A DNA stretch of 64,000 nucleotides, from assembly GCF_963675165.1 (NCBI RefSeq), contig NC_087385.1:4822412-4886411 (forward strand), written 5' to 3'. Each line of letters opens with the position of its first letter. Within the stretch, counting starts at the first letter, position 1. Under the pieces are notes generated by a model. That model saw nothing but the letters and a program-made list of their open reading frames with translations, was not told the origin of the DNA and searched no databases. Below, piece by piece: positions 35,139 to 48,300 of this stretch. This DNA is from Halichondria panicea. Lineage: Eukaryota; Porifera; Demospongiae; Suberitida; Halichondriidae. Both the position numbers and the translations under genes were made by a program.

Positions 35139-35864
35139 ATGGCAGCCAGAATAATACAAAGAAAGCTACTAGCTGTGGGAGACAGTAGTGTTGGTACGAC
35201 CTGTCTCCTGTTCACCTATATGAAAGAGTTCCCATCCACCTATGCTCCTGTGTGGAATAGCAACAACTGTGTTGACATTGAGGTGGATGATGCCTGTGTT
35301 GAACTATCTCTATTTGTGAGACGTGCCTCCCTCTGTCAAGAAGTAGACCTTGCCGTGTTCTACAATGATGCTAATGTTGTTTTGATGTGTTTCTCTGTGG
35401 ACAATCGCAACTCTTTAGACAGTATTTCCAGCCGATGGGTGCCAGAAGTGAAGAAGCACTCGCTGAATATCCCTTACCTGGTGGTAGCTACTAAGACAGA
35501 CCTTCGAAACAATCCCACATCAATCCAACAACTCAAAGACTCCGAGATAGCATTTGTGAGCTCTGAAGAGGGACGAGACGTAGCAGAGATGGTGGGGGCG
35601 TGTGGTTATTGTGAGTGCTCGGCTCTGGAAGGTGTGGGGATGAGTGAGGTATTTGAGGCGGCTACTAGGGAAGCGCTGAAGTATGAGGCAAACAAGACAA
35701 AAACTGGAAAACTCAAAACTGCTCTGGGACAACTCAAATCGGCGTTCCATGTCAAGAAAAAAGCTGGTAAGCACACCAATGTGTGTTGATAATGTTTTGT
35801 GTATAATTTTTGTACAGATAAAGCTGAGTCGGCAGCCGGTCACTCCAGTGGAGGACAAGATTGA
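35139..35864 (+). CDS. Degenerate Rho-family GTPase (probable pseudo-GTPase)
   Basis: Two exons, 35139-35766 and 35818-35864, in phase, encode 223 residues. The frame is open from 34962 but the first ATG is MAARIIQRK. Overall order and length match Rho/Rac. G4 (VVATKTDLR) and G5 (ECSAL) are canonical, as is the Rho insert helix region between them. However, G1 reads GDSSVGTT where Rho has GDxxVGKT: the phosphate-binding Lys is Thr (codon 35196-35198). The switch I Thr is lost (YAPVWNSN for YIPTVFDN), and the DTAGQE switch II is replaced by VRRASLCQE. The C-terminus ends in a Lys-rich stretch and HSSGGQD with no CAAX box, so prenylation is not expected. The frame is intact with no stop codons, arguing for a functional, nucleotide-independent or atypical protein rather than a dead gene. 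Confidence 0.8.
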
Positions 35865-36029
35865 TCATTGGGTAATAATAATACACATTCAAGCAGAACT
35901 GTGAACAATTGTGCTGTATAATTATATGGACAATCATTATACGTGTCTCTCAAACTCTTCATGAATTATTTATGCCACATTACAAAAAACTGGATATGGT
36001 GATGCAATAATACAAGTGTAAATGACTAG

Positions 36030-36035
36030 AATAAA
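36030..36035 (+). promoter_or_regulatory. AATAAA polyadenylation signal
   Basis: AATAAA lies 166 bp after the Rho-like stop codon and 27 bp before the stop of the convergent SUCLA2 gene, so the 3' ends of the two transcripts probably touch or overlap. Confidence 0.5.
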
Positions 36036-36061
36036 ATCTTTGGATCTTTAAGCTATATACA

Positions 36062-38829
36062 CTATAGCGGGACAAAGTCCACTCCGATGTTCACTCTCCT
36101 AGCCAACTCAGCAATATTGGACACATTGACAACCTGCAGATAATACAAAATTAATACTTGCACTTTGTCTTATAACCGTATAAGTAAATTTGGCGAAGGA
36201 GGCAATTGAAATTTTACGATCATGATGCATGTCAATATATCACACTGCAAGCTAAAGAATATTGGCAATTTTAATTTTGGAGAGACCCTCCCTCACTCAC
36301 CTTGATTCGCCAAAATTACGCCAAATTTACTCGCTAGAGTGTTACTTATTTGTACTTACTGTTTCTGCTGCCTTGTCGAAGTCTTCCACAGCTATCATAT
36401 GCAACCCAGAGGCTTCGATTAGTGATTTGGCCCTTGCTTGTCTGTTTCCTGTATGGAAGAGAGTTAATTTGATTAAGTGTGGTTAATTTGCATGCGTACA
36501 CATACCTTGTAATCGAACCACTAAGGGGGCTTTGATGTTGATCTCTTGAGCTGCTGCAATGATCCCTTTGGCAATCTCATCACATCGAATAATTCCACCG
36601 AAAATGTTCACGAAGATTGCATTCACCTAAAGAATAATGTTAGCGCATGGTGATTAATTTAGAGTACTCACATTAGGGTCACTGTTGAAAATGTGGAATC
36701 CGTCCATGACCTCTCTCCTACTGGCTCCTCCCCCTATGTCCAAGAAGTTGGCAGGATAGCCACCGTAGAGCTTGATGATGTCCATGGTAGCCATAGCAAG
36801 GCCAGCTCCATTCACTGTATGTGTGTGTGTGTGTGTGTTGAGGGGAGGGGGAGGTTGATAGTGGTACACAGAGGACTATTGTACATATAATATCTACATT
36901 GAACAAGGATTCAATTATAGATCAAGGATAACTATTGGGGCAAAGTTAATAATACTTATTGAGCTTGTGAACAGTTCTGTTATTGGTAGTACATGTATAC
37001 CCACCTAGACATCCAATGGAGCCAGTGAGGCCAATGTAGTTGATGCCTGCCCTGGCAGCTTCCACATCTCGTTTGTCCTCCTGGGCCCAGTCCCTTAGTT
37101 TGAATGTCTCCTCTTGTCGATATTGGGCATTATCATCAAAGTTGATCTTGGCATCCATGCACACCACTGGGTGGCAGAGAAGAGAGATGATAACTAGCGA
37201 ATACTGACGACAACGACTCAACAAACACACCATCACACTGTCACATGGAGCATTGTACAAGCGATTTATACGCACCATACAAACAAGCTATCATACTACA
37301 ATGTACCTTTCCTCTGTCCGTTCTCCTCCACTTCAACCATGGGGTTGATCTCCACTGTGGTGGCATCCCTATCAATCATTAGTCTGTACAGCCCCATCAT
37401 CTGATCTGCAGCCTGGGAACAAAAAGCATTTATCAGTACACACATTAGCAGCAGCCCTAGAGTATTATGTGCATACCTCTTCAACACACTCTGAAGAGAA
37501 ACCCAACTTCTTGGCCATGTTGATGGCTTGCTCTCGTTGCATACCTAGGGAGACAGTGGAAACTCATGGTGTGGACGTGTCTGTTTGCATTGCGTACCTG
37601 AAGTGATATCCACAGGGTCCTTGAATATCTGTGAGGGGGAGTCCCTGGCAATCTCTTCAATGTTGACTCCACCAAACGGACTGGCCACCATCACAGGACC
37701 CTGTACACAGGGCAACACTAGTGGTCATAACTGATTGCTAATCAAACACATTAGTATACTTACCATGAAGGCTCTGTCCATTACCATTGCAAAGTAGAAC
37801 TCTGATTTTACATTCATTTTCTCACACACCAACACCTACACAGAGCACACAGGAATATAAAGCGAGGAATGTGCTGAGAGTCTTGTGAGCATACATGTAC
37901 AGTCATGTGTTCAGCACCCATACACAGCATTACAGTGGCATACCTTCTCACACGGTCGACCCGCCTCCCCTGTCTGCTTGGTGACCAGTCTCCTTCCTAG
38001 CATCTGTGATGCAAAGCTCTTGACCTCATCAGAACTAACAAAGAATAGCACATAATAGATGTACAATGTACGTACTATACAGTGTAAGTACTGTATATGA
38101 TCTTTCTAACATGATGTGAAATGATTGGGTCGATATTGCCAGGCCAATATAATCAAAGATTGGATGGTGGCTAGAGCCTACCTGTTGGCGAGCTTTACTC
38201 CGCCTAGTCCATTGTCAAATTGTCCCTTTCCTCTCCCCCCTGCCAACACCTGTGCCTTGATTACCGCAGGACCTCCTGTGTCAGAGAATGAGTTTACACA
38301 CATTACGATGGTACTTTGACAGTGCATATAAAATAACTCCTTGTAATATTGCAATTGATTTGTACATTCTCTTGTCACCTAATTTATCGGCGATCTGCTT
38401 AGCTTGCTCTGGTGTCATGGCCACCTCTCCCTTGGGCACTGACATCCCATAACTCTTCATCATGTCCAGACTGTAGTGCTCGTGTACCGATAAGTGGCGT
38501 CGCCATGGTGTCACAGACGATAACACTGGGGACAGCTATATACAGCAGAGCACCAAATATATAAACCAACACTACAAGTAGCTAGCACAAGATACAAACT
38601 TGTACAGCACACAACAACGGATGCACAACCCAGCTTAGGTTGTTATGAATAACAATAGCTAGCAAAAGCAAACAGAGACAGCTACCAAGCTAGCTAGCTA
38701 AGGCATGCACTGTAGACAAGTGTTTAGCACCTGTTGTAATCTAGTCACCTTAGATGGTTGGGGTAAGTGAGTCCTTCTGAGTACAAGCTGGCTGCAAGAG
38801 CCATAACAAAGTCTCGCTCTTACTGCCAT
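36062..38829 (-). CDS. SUCLA2: Succinyl-CoA ligase [ADP-forming] subunit beta, mitochondrial
   Basis: About 11 exons on the minus strand. I place the start at 38829: exon 38829-38749 gives an Arg-rich presequence ([19 protein letters not shown]) and joins in phase to 38535-38379 ([20 protein letters not shown]). An alternative ATG at 38804 does not keep the frame. The ATP-grasp domain shows [55 protein letters not shown] and [12 protein letters not shown]. The ligase domain shows [46 protein letters not shown] and [14 protein letters not shown]. It works with the alpha subunit in the TCA cycle, converting succinyl-CoA to succinate with nucleotide triphosphate formation. CMDAKINF, the [11 protein letters not shown] block and the VDFVPL end favour the ATP-type SUCLA2 over GTP-type SUCLG2. 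Confidence 0.92.
36175..36345. mobile_element. Candidate MITE in a SUCLA2 intron
   Basis: Ends AACCGTATAAGTAAATTTGG and, inverted, AGCGAGTAAATTTGGCGTAA share an AGTAAATTTGGCG core about 170 bp apart. Internal inverted pieces (AATTGAAATTTT, AATTTTAATTTTGG) are also visible. No coding capacity. Assignment as a transposon is tentative. Confidence 0.4.
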
Positions 38830-39341
38830 TTTCCGAGAGTTTGTTTGAAGGTTCAAAGGTCAAACTGGCGACAAAATTCTATTCGTAAAAGGGCGGAGCT
38901 CATGTCACATGAAACACACCGTAGGCACATGATGCTCTTTGGAAAATGGCCGGATAACTTGAGTTGATTATGCCTACTACAGCTTATTCCTACTACTAGG
39001 TACATATCTACAGTGTAGAGCAAGGTTATAAGTCAAAATCAGAGCTGGTACAGTGTTCCTGAAAGATATCCAGGTGCAGATATTGTTATCTGAGCTGTAT
39101 GTAAACTAAGATAGTGGGATGAGAGCTACCCCACCAAGCCAATGCCCCCACCAAGCCAATGAGCTCTAGTACTACTGTTATACGATTGGTCACTGTGTAT
39201 AACACACCGTATGATATAGTAGCTAGATTATTTACTGTCGATAAAATGAACGCATGAATGGAATGTCTTGGCGGTGTGCCGTTTGTTCGATTTACAATAA
39301 TTATATTCCTCTGTAGAAAAATCGGATAGAAGTCCAGTGAC
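38830..39341. promoter_or_regulatory. Divergent promoter between SUCLA2 and USP9X
   Basis: A 512-bp gap separates the two start codons. It has a GGGCGGAGC GC-box at ~38891, a 15-bp direct repeat (CCCCACCAAGCCAATG, twice near 39130-39161) with CCAAT-type cores, and AT-rich sequence near the USP9X side. Shared regulation is inferred. Confidence 0.45.
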
Positions 39342-42300
39342 ATGTCGTCTGAATCAGAGGATAAGTCACATGATGTGGGACCACTCCCTGTGATGAGCAC
39401 TGATTCAGGAGTGGGGGATGAGGGGCTGGCCCCTGATAATCAGACCAATCAGCCTGACTGTCAGGATCTAGAGAGTTCGGTAAGCATTGAGTGGTTTCAG
39501 TGGTTTCAGTACGTGGCATAGTTTGACAACATTTCTGCTAAATCATTAATCATTGAATTTAGAACCATAAAGTGACACATCTGCTGACTCAGGCAATGAC
39601 ATAGCAGCATGATTAGCATTTTTGCTGAATCAGATTTTGATTATTAAATGGCTCCATCATGCTAATGTGTGTTCATCCCTTTCCCCAGAATAACAATGAA
39701 CCACCTCCACTGGAGGACCCTCCGTCCTATGAGGGTCACACCCCTGCCCCTGAGCCCCCCAGTGAGGAGAACTACTCGGGTCAAGAGTTCCCTGTCAAAG
39801 TTCTGACCTCCCTCGACGAGCAGCTCAACAGACCGAAGTGGGTGGTACCCGTACGTCCAGGAGATGAGCTGGAGAAACTGCTCAAGTTCTCAATAGTCAT
39901 GTGCAGAGAAGGTGTGTTGATTTCTTTGTGTGTGCCCGGGGAGGGGAGGGGAGGGGAGGGGAGGGAAAAGCTCTCTGTGTCCGTAATGTAAAGGAGGAGG
40001 TGTATTGAAGTTTCTGTTTAATTGTGGTGTACAGAAAGTGATGTGAATTGACGGATGAGTAGGTCACACTGCATACCATGTGGGTACTTTCCCTGTAATA
40101 GATGCATGCTTTATTGAATGTTCCTAACAACCTTTGCAGGCCGAGATGTGAACTCTGAACCTTGCCAGAGGTTCTTCAGAGATGGCCTGTCCACTTCTTT
40201 TGTACGGATTCTCACGGACGAAGCTGTCTCCACGTGGAAACCCGATATACAGGTCAGTCTAGCATGTAGTTACATATACTCATTAACATGATCATGTTAG
40301 TACTGGTATTGTGAGTTGGTTCTCCTTATATAGAGGGACATTTACAACAACACCAAGTTGCTAGTTGAACTTTGTACTACCAAACTAGACCAGGACTGGT
40401 TTGTCCTGCTGGAGCTCCTCGGAACAGCCCTCAATCCAAACTCAAAGTGAGAAATTCATCCAGTATTTATATTATGTGTATTTCCTTCTCAAGATACTAC
40501 TAGCATTCCGTTCTGGCTTCTGGTTATACTATACCCATACTTCAGTCACACACACTGCAATTTTATTCTGTATCATACGTACATGTGAATCATCTTGTGT
40601 AGGTGGCAGCTATTCAACTGCAACATGCTTCCAGACACTTGCCCTAAGGTAATTATTGATTAACCATGCACTCCATTCATTACTGCTTTGTCTCCATTCC
40701 CTAGGGAACCGATGTAGAGAAACTGTTTGCTTTTCCAGTGGAGGGAAAGAACATCAAAGTTTATGTACGTATATAGGCTGTACGTACAGTAGAAATCATT
40801 TCTATATATTCTCAAATTTAGGGCTGGCTGCTGGACATGCTCAACTACTTTGGTAAATCTGGAGGATTTCAGACCCTCCATGATAGGATAGTGAAGGGAG
40901 ATAATCTGACAGTACCTCTCGTGGCCGCACTCATCAAGTGAGTCCTCATACATTGCAATATATAGCTATTGCTTGGCTGTGTATAGATAGAGATACAACA
41001 CATGTAGATAGTTTCTGTGACGTTTTGCTCTACTATGTGTACATAATTTAATTATTGACCACATCAGGATAGGGCTGGTCATTTTCATACCTTTGAACCT
41101 ATACTTATAGAACCATCTACTACCTTTGTACATTCTGTGTGTGTGTGTGTGTGTGTGTGTGCGTACCTGCAGACCTATGGGCTACTGTGCTGACTACATT
41201 TCCGAGCGTGTGTTCCAAACCTTCCTTGTCCCTGTTGTGGTGAGTCTTGTTACACAGCTCTTGTAGATCCCCCACTGATACCTCATGCATGAGCGACTAT
41301 GTTACATGTAATAGCATTCGATTGAAAAATGTATTGGGTAGAGATATTCGTTAAATTTTCAGACACCTTGTTTATATCCATTGTAAAGCGTGCACGTAGG
41401 GTAAGTGCTTTGAGTTCATAAGTAGGCTATGTAAGAACAATACCTATACAGTTGTAGTCCATTCAACTCTCTCCACACCTCCCTCCCTCCCTCCCTCCCT
41501 CTCTCCCTCCCTCTCTCCCTCCCTCCCTCTCTCCCTCCCTCTCTCCCTCCCTCCCTCCCTCTCTCCCACTGCAGGACAAAGTGATCTCGTTCCTCAAGGA
41601 ACTGAGTGATGAGGCACTCAAGAAGGAGTCCACTAGTGAGGCGAAGAGTGACACCTTCTCCTCCATTATGAAGGTAACTACTGACAATGGGACCAACATG
41701 CAGCCTCCACATAGGCTCTTCCTTTTTCTGTTCTTTACCACAATTATAAACAGCTAGCTAGCTAGACTGAATTAGCAAGAAAAGGAAGGCTTGCGAACGA
41801 GGCTAAGCAACATGTACAGTATCTGCTGCCCATGCTGTTAGTGTAATTTCCCCTCAAATCTGTATGAATGCATTTAGTGTCACATGATCATCTAAACCCC
41901 GCCCAGTCCCTTCGTCACTTGTGTCGGCGTATCCCAGCCAGAGAGGACATAGAGACATTCCGACTCAAGATGATCCTCAGACTGCTGCAAATCGCTTCCT
42001 TCAGTGGCAAAATGAATGCACTGAATGAGGTGTGTCTAAATCAATTTCGTTTTCAATTTCCTGTTTTTTATGACAACCCCTCCAGATCAACAAGATAGTG
42101 CCTAGTGTGACATACCACCCTCACTTCAAGTCCCAGGATGACGACCAGCTGCAGGCAGACAAACTAGCCGTGAGTGTGTGGGTGTGTGGGTGTGTGTGTG
42201 TGTGTGTGTGGGTGTGTTTGTGTGTGCGTACATGTTGAGGTGGGTTTCCCTTACCTGTGTGCTGTTTGTGTACCAATGAAGCCACTGCTGTCTGACCATT

Positions 42301-45300
42301 ATTCCTAGTGTGGTTTCAGAGTACAACTCTATTCTTATGTTGATGTGATTCAATGCTATTCAAGCTTGGACCCCCCCCCCCCCATATCGTGCAGGCGTGG
42401 ATCAAAGAGAACAACGTGCTGGTGGTTGTGTTTCGTGACAACCTGCATCAGACACAGTACGTGGAGAAGCTGGACCGCATAGTGAGGTTTTGTATCAAAG
42501 AGAAAGTGTTGGGAATGGAGGACTTGGACATGATATGGTCTTGTCAGGACGGGAAGCACGAGATTATTGTAAAGAACGTTCATGACCTCTTGGTCAAACT
42601 AGCCTGGGACTTTTCACCAGAGCAGCTGGATCACCTTTTTGGATGCTTCCAGCGGAGTTGGGTGGGTGCCAGCAAGAAGCAATGTGACGAACTGCTCGAA
42701 TTTATCAGACACCTGGCTGAGGATGATAAGGAGGGAGTCATGGCAACCAAGGTATGTGACACTTGTGATGTGTGTGCAATACAAGTGTAATATGCATGAT
42801 ATGTGCACTGTTTCCATTGGTATTGTGTACATGTGTACACCTCCCACTGTTTCCCTCCTTTATCACCCACTCTCTCCCCCACTCTCTCCTGTAGGTATTG
42901 AATCTATTGTGGAACCTGGCTCGGAGGGAGGACTGTCCCACGGATACCATGGATCATGCCCTCAATGCTCACATCAAGATCTTGGACTACTCGTGCTCTC
43001 AGGTTAGTAACAGTCTCCTACATGTAGCTAATCCCAAAACTGAGTGACGATCCTTACCAGATATGTACAGTAGCCGTTGCTGTAGATATTGAATGTACTC
43101 TGTTTACCCCCATCCTTACCCCCCACATAGGAGAGAGAGTCCCAGAAGCTGCAGTGGCTCCAGTGGTGCATGGAGGAGCTGAGGAGCAACGAGAAGTGGG
43201 TCATTCCAGCACTCAAGCAGATGAAGGAGATATGTATGCTCTATCTCGAGGTGCGATACTTGTTGAGCTGTAGCGATGTTACAGTGGCCTGCAACTTTAT
43301 TCAGCAAAAAACCATACGCTATATTAGATTGGGAATAAATTGAACTCATTCATTAATTATTCAAGAATGTATGAGCATGCATGTACCGTGTGTTTGTCTC
43401 ATATTGTGTACTCTCTTTACCCCACTCCCCCCTCGCTCCACGCACACAGTCCCCGGTGAACTACACACCTCACCATCGCTCCACTCAGTTCTACTATCGC
43501 AACGAGATCATCTCTCATCTGGACACCAACTACCACCTGCTCTCACACATCTGTAGCAACCTGGAGACGTACATGCAGAGCGTGCGGAAACTCTTGGAAG
43601 GTGTGTTGTACAATCTAACTCCTGCAATAGTAGTTATTGCCAAATGTATGCTCTTTGATCATGGCCAAAGGTTGTTTGTGCTTAATCGTTTTATGTATGT
43701 GTTTCTGTTACAAGTACTGTACTTTTAAAGTTTGTTTGTATCGTTGTGAACCTTATAATTATACAATGTGTATGCTAATATTCCCCATCAACTGTGTTCT
43801 TGTGCCTCCTACAGTCAATCCTGACCTGGACCCAGAGACCCTCTGTTTGGATGGCCGGTTCAACCACTTCAACCAGCTGCAGAGCAGATTAGACTTTGTC
43901 AGGTCAGTCAATACACATGTACCTATTGCAGCTGCCATTCATAGTTGATCTCTCTCTTTCTCTTACAAAATCAGGTTCTCTCTGAAGGATGGACAGCTCT
44001 GGTTGGGACATCAGCAAGCTTTAATGGTACGTTCTTACTTGTCTACATGTACGCATACAGTCTCTTTAATCTCATGTGCTCTGGTGCAGGTGTGGGAGAG
44101 CCTTGCTGATCGCCCCGCCTTCCCCTCAGACAGAGAGGCATGTTTCAGGTGGTTTGCAAAGGTCAGTGCTAGCAGCTGGAGCGTCTACATACATGTAGGA
44201 TAGCTGCATGCTTACAAGTAGCTTTGTACAGCTGTACGTATGTATTCTTAGATATGGTCAGTCCCTACACGTTACTGTAACAGTACATTCTTACACGATG
44301 CCTCAACTTGTGAGAGGTACAAGTAGCTACACTACTACTCACTACTCACTACTCTGCCCTCCTCTCTTCAGTTGGTTTCAGATGAGCCGGACATAGAGCC
44401 CGAGACTGCCAAGAGGATATTCACTGAGAATGTACACAAGATTCCCCCGCAGCACCTCACAGAGAACGGGTTCAGGTGACTACGAAGTACACTGGCTTTT
44501 CTGTACCTCTCGTTTAATTTAGAGTACATGTAGCATGTAGAATTAGGAAATGTTCTAGCTGGTTATACACATTTCTGTAGGTGTTTCGATCGCTTCTTTC
44601 GGATGGTGAACATCAACGAACGTCGGCTAGTGGCTTGGAGGCGTGGCTTTGTGACAGAGAACGTGGATCTGGTTGGACTCGAGTACCTTTGGAAGAGTGT
44701 GTTGGTCTCCCCTGAGGCAATAGTGCACAAACCCATTGAGCTGCTCAAGGATGTGTACACCAACCTCAGCACCAAGCTACAGAGCAACCAGGTAACCACG
44801 GTAATGTTAGTAGGTGTGTGTAGTAATCATCACATTCAGTGTACTGTACATACCTTTGGAATGTAAACTGCCTACATGTACAATTGCTTATGAAAGCTGA
44901 CCTACATGTACGTGCATAATTACATGTATGTCGTACAGGTTCATCTTGAGTTTATCAAGGTGTGCATGATGAGACTACAAAGGATCTACGAAGGACTGCA
45001 GCAGTACCAGCCAGGGGAGATAGAGCAGGAGCCACAGGAGGTCCAGCAGGGTTACAACACCGAGGTAGCTGGGAGTGGCTTGTGGGTGGGGTTTGATATT
45101 CCCTCGTGTCCTCTGAGTGATATGATACAGTACATGTAGATGTGTGTGTGTGTATGTGCATGTGCATGTGATTTTAGTGTACATGGAGATCTACAGTAGG
45201 TTCAACTAATACAGTACGTTGTCATCTGTCCCTCTCCCCTGCTCATCCAGGTGAACAAGCTGGTCCGGTGTCTCGCGCTGCTCAAGGAATACATACTGGA

Positions 45301-48300
45301 CTGTGACGAGGAGTACAGTGAGGAGAGGGGAATCCCCCCTCACGGAAAGTACGTGCCCTTGGCATGCCCTCAGGCAATACTCCCTGAGTGTGTTCTTACA
45401 AGTGTACTACATATATTAGCTATGCATGCATCTTCAGACTCGATGTACATGTATTGCTGAGACAATCTTTAATCATTTTGTCACTTGTTGCAGAGCTGCT
45501 TGGGGTCGGCCGATGACTGTCATCGTTCGTTACCTCTCTCATCACGGGCAGCCACCAGAGGACTTTGAGTTGTGGACCCAGGCCAACGCGAGCTTGGCCC
45601 AAGTCAGGAGACACATCATGCAAAAGTGAGTGTCGTAATTAACTTGTTTTGTTGGAGAGAGTGACCTTTAGGTAATGTACACAAGCGTACATGTACATGT
45701 ACATGTATGGAGAGGTGACTGTGTTATGTGTAGCTTTCAGACAATACTGTACCCGTGTACATGCACATACATGTAATGCCTCCAAAGAGAGCCTTGCCTG
45801 AGCACTCTACCTACCTACATGATTATACCTCCCATCTCTAGACTCAAGCTGTCTGGTAACAACCACTTGGAGCTCTCGGTCGGCAACGAGCTGCTTCGAC
45901 AGAACGAGGACAAGCGATTGGTTGCTAGCGTGCCACTCAGGGACAGAATGGTGAGTGGGTGTATCTTTGTGGATGGTCGTATGATATTTTGATGTCACAT
46001 GACTCTACAAATAAGTCTCATCATGGACACTCATAACTGTCAGTGATAGTCACTTTTTGCACACGTACATTTCAATAACAATTTCACAGGACATAATTAT
46101 TGTACATGTGCACGAGAATTTACATAATTAAAATGTAGTGTGTAAAATAGCTATTCACCAAAACTAAATTTACGAATCTTACTTGTATACAGTTTTTACA
46201 GTTTTTAGTTATTTCCTTCGTGTTTCAATTCTTGTCTGCCTCGGAGCTGGTGTACATGGGGTGTTGTATTTTCCGCATGACCACTTTTCGCTTATTTTAG
46301 AACGCAAACACACAAAGCAAAATTCATGAGAGCATGCCGTGCACTGCATGTGTTTGCATCCTGATACTAGGGACCTACAGTTTGGGCATGACCCTTAGGC
46401 TAGGGCATTCTACAGATATAGGATTAACCATTGGAGCCTTTGCCAGCTGTTGGAGTGTTTCTAGATCTCCACAGGCGGAATTTCCGCATTTCTCATCACT
46501 GGGCCCGTTTTTCCACTCTTTAAGACACTGCCAACAAAAACAATCACTTTTGGCTTTTTTCTTGGTGCATACAACACATTGATATGCTGAGTCTTTTCTT
46601 TCACAGAAACTGGTACAACTTGGGCAGTCAAGCACATTAGGATCAAATAGACAACAGAGCCCAATCTCTAGCTGCTTCTTTTCACCCTCTTCAACACAGC
46701 CATACTTGCATCCATTGTTCATTCTTGGTTGCAAGCTGGACAGTGTATTTCACACTTTCGATTTCGAAGGGTGTCTACAAGGCATCACAAAGAGGGGGTA
46801 GTCAGGAGAATCGTTTTCGAATGCAATCATGCAAGGCTCTTTGTTGCGGGGTAGTTTCGGGTCGATGCAGTGGTCAATAGATGTACCTCCAAGAAGCCTC
46901 AGTACAGCGTCGAACTAGATCTACAGTACGTACCTGTAAGTACATTGTACTGTACCTAGCTATTGACAGAGCAAGCTTTTCCACGATGCTTTCTTTTTAC
47001 TTTCTGATAGTTTTATTTTGAGTTATCATGGTAGAGCAGTAAATGCGCAACGTACAGCCAATCACATACATGTATGATATATACTATGGTTACCAGAGAT
47101 TTATGGCTACGTAAACCACCTTGCCCTCGGGCTCAGTAGGTTTATCGCCATAATAAGATTTCATGGCACTTAGTACTGTTATTCCAACTATGGGCTGTGT
47201 TAATCATGCAGAACTGGCTTTTAGTGGGTTTCCCAAGGGAAAGTTCTTTATTGCATCGCGCACGATTAACACAGCATATTATTGTATTGTGATGTGATTG
47301 GAAAGACATGGTAGAATTTGCCAAAGAACTGTCAGGAGCAATTTCCACAAGTAGATCTACATGTACTCATTTGCTCCTGAAACTATGTATCTACTGTATG
47401 ACATCCCATTGGTGGTACAGACACTTACACGTACTCCTAGGATTGCATCTTTACAATTTTTGTGGACAATTACCTAGCAAAATCAACAAAAATAGTTCAG
47501 GGTACACGTAAGACCCTTTACATTACTTACTATTCACTATAAGGAAATCTCAACCCTATCAACACTTTTGCTGAGATTCTGCAAAACTCCGTACCGAATC
47601 TGTTGGATTGCACAAGTGTGTAACCGTGGGACTACAAACTGCTATCATATATCTTCTAATTTATCGGACACTTTTCTAGGCAATTTTTGTTATTCTAATA
47701 CAGTGGACACACACTCTGGTGCTTTAATTTTGTTCTGAATTTCCGAACAATACCTTGAAAAGTTGAGTTAAATTCCAAGCAACGTAGCTTTATAATTAGC
47801 AAGAGTTGATAGCTCAAGAATTAGCTAATGTAGCTAGTACAACTGTTCAGTCGCACACTGTATACTATTAAACATAGCTAGCTCGCATGCAGCTGCATAC
47901 CGTTCTAATTATTTACGTGCACTACAATTTTACCCGGACAATTTCTACTAGGAACATATACGGTTACTGTGAATGTACTTTTTGATTGTAATTATTAAGA
48001 ATGTACTAACTGTGATTTGACAATCAACAATAATTTTTTGGGCACAAGTTTAAATGTGTGTACAATTATGTATACTTACATACGGACATGTAATGATAAA
48101 TTTACTGACAGTTTCTTAACTGCCTTCAGTTCAAGAGTTAGCATAGTTTGCTACTTGCTACGTTGTGGAATTCTTGTTTGCCTTGGAGCAGGTGCACATG
48201 GTGTGCTGTAGCTACCACAAGACGAACTTCCGTTCGATTTCATACGTAGACACACAAAGCAGAAGCTTTGATTGCAATTCGTACATGTCATGTGCTTACA

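Noticed and set aside
38749-38804. SUCLA2 start at the ATG at 38804
   Set aside because: Its frame cannot join to the next exon; the ATG at 38829 joins in phase and gives an Arg-rich presequence.
46375-46734. Independent 119-residue zinc-binding protein gene
   Set aside because: Flanking sequence in other frames continues the homology to the adjacent RBR gene, so it is a fragment of a pseudogene.
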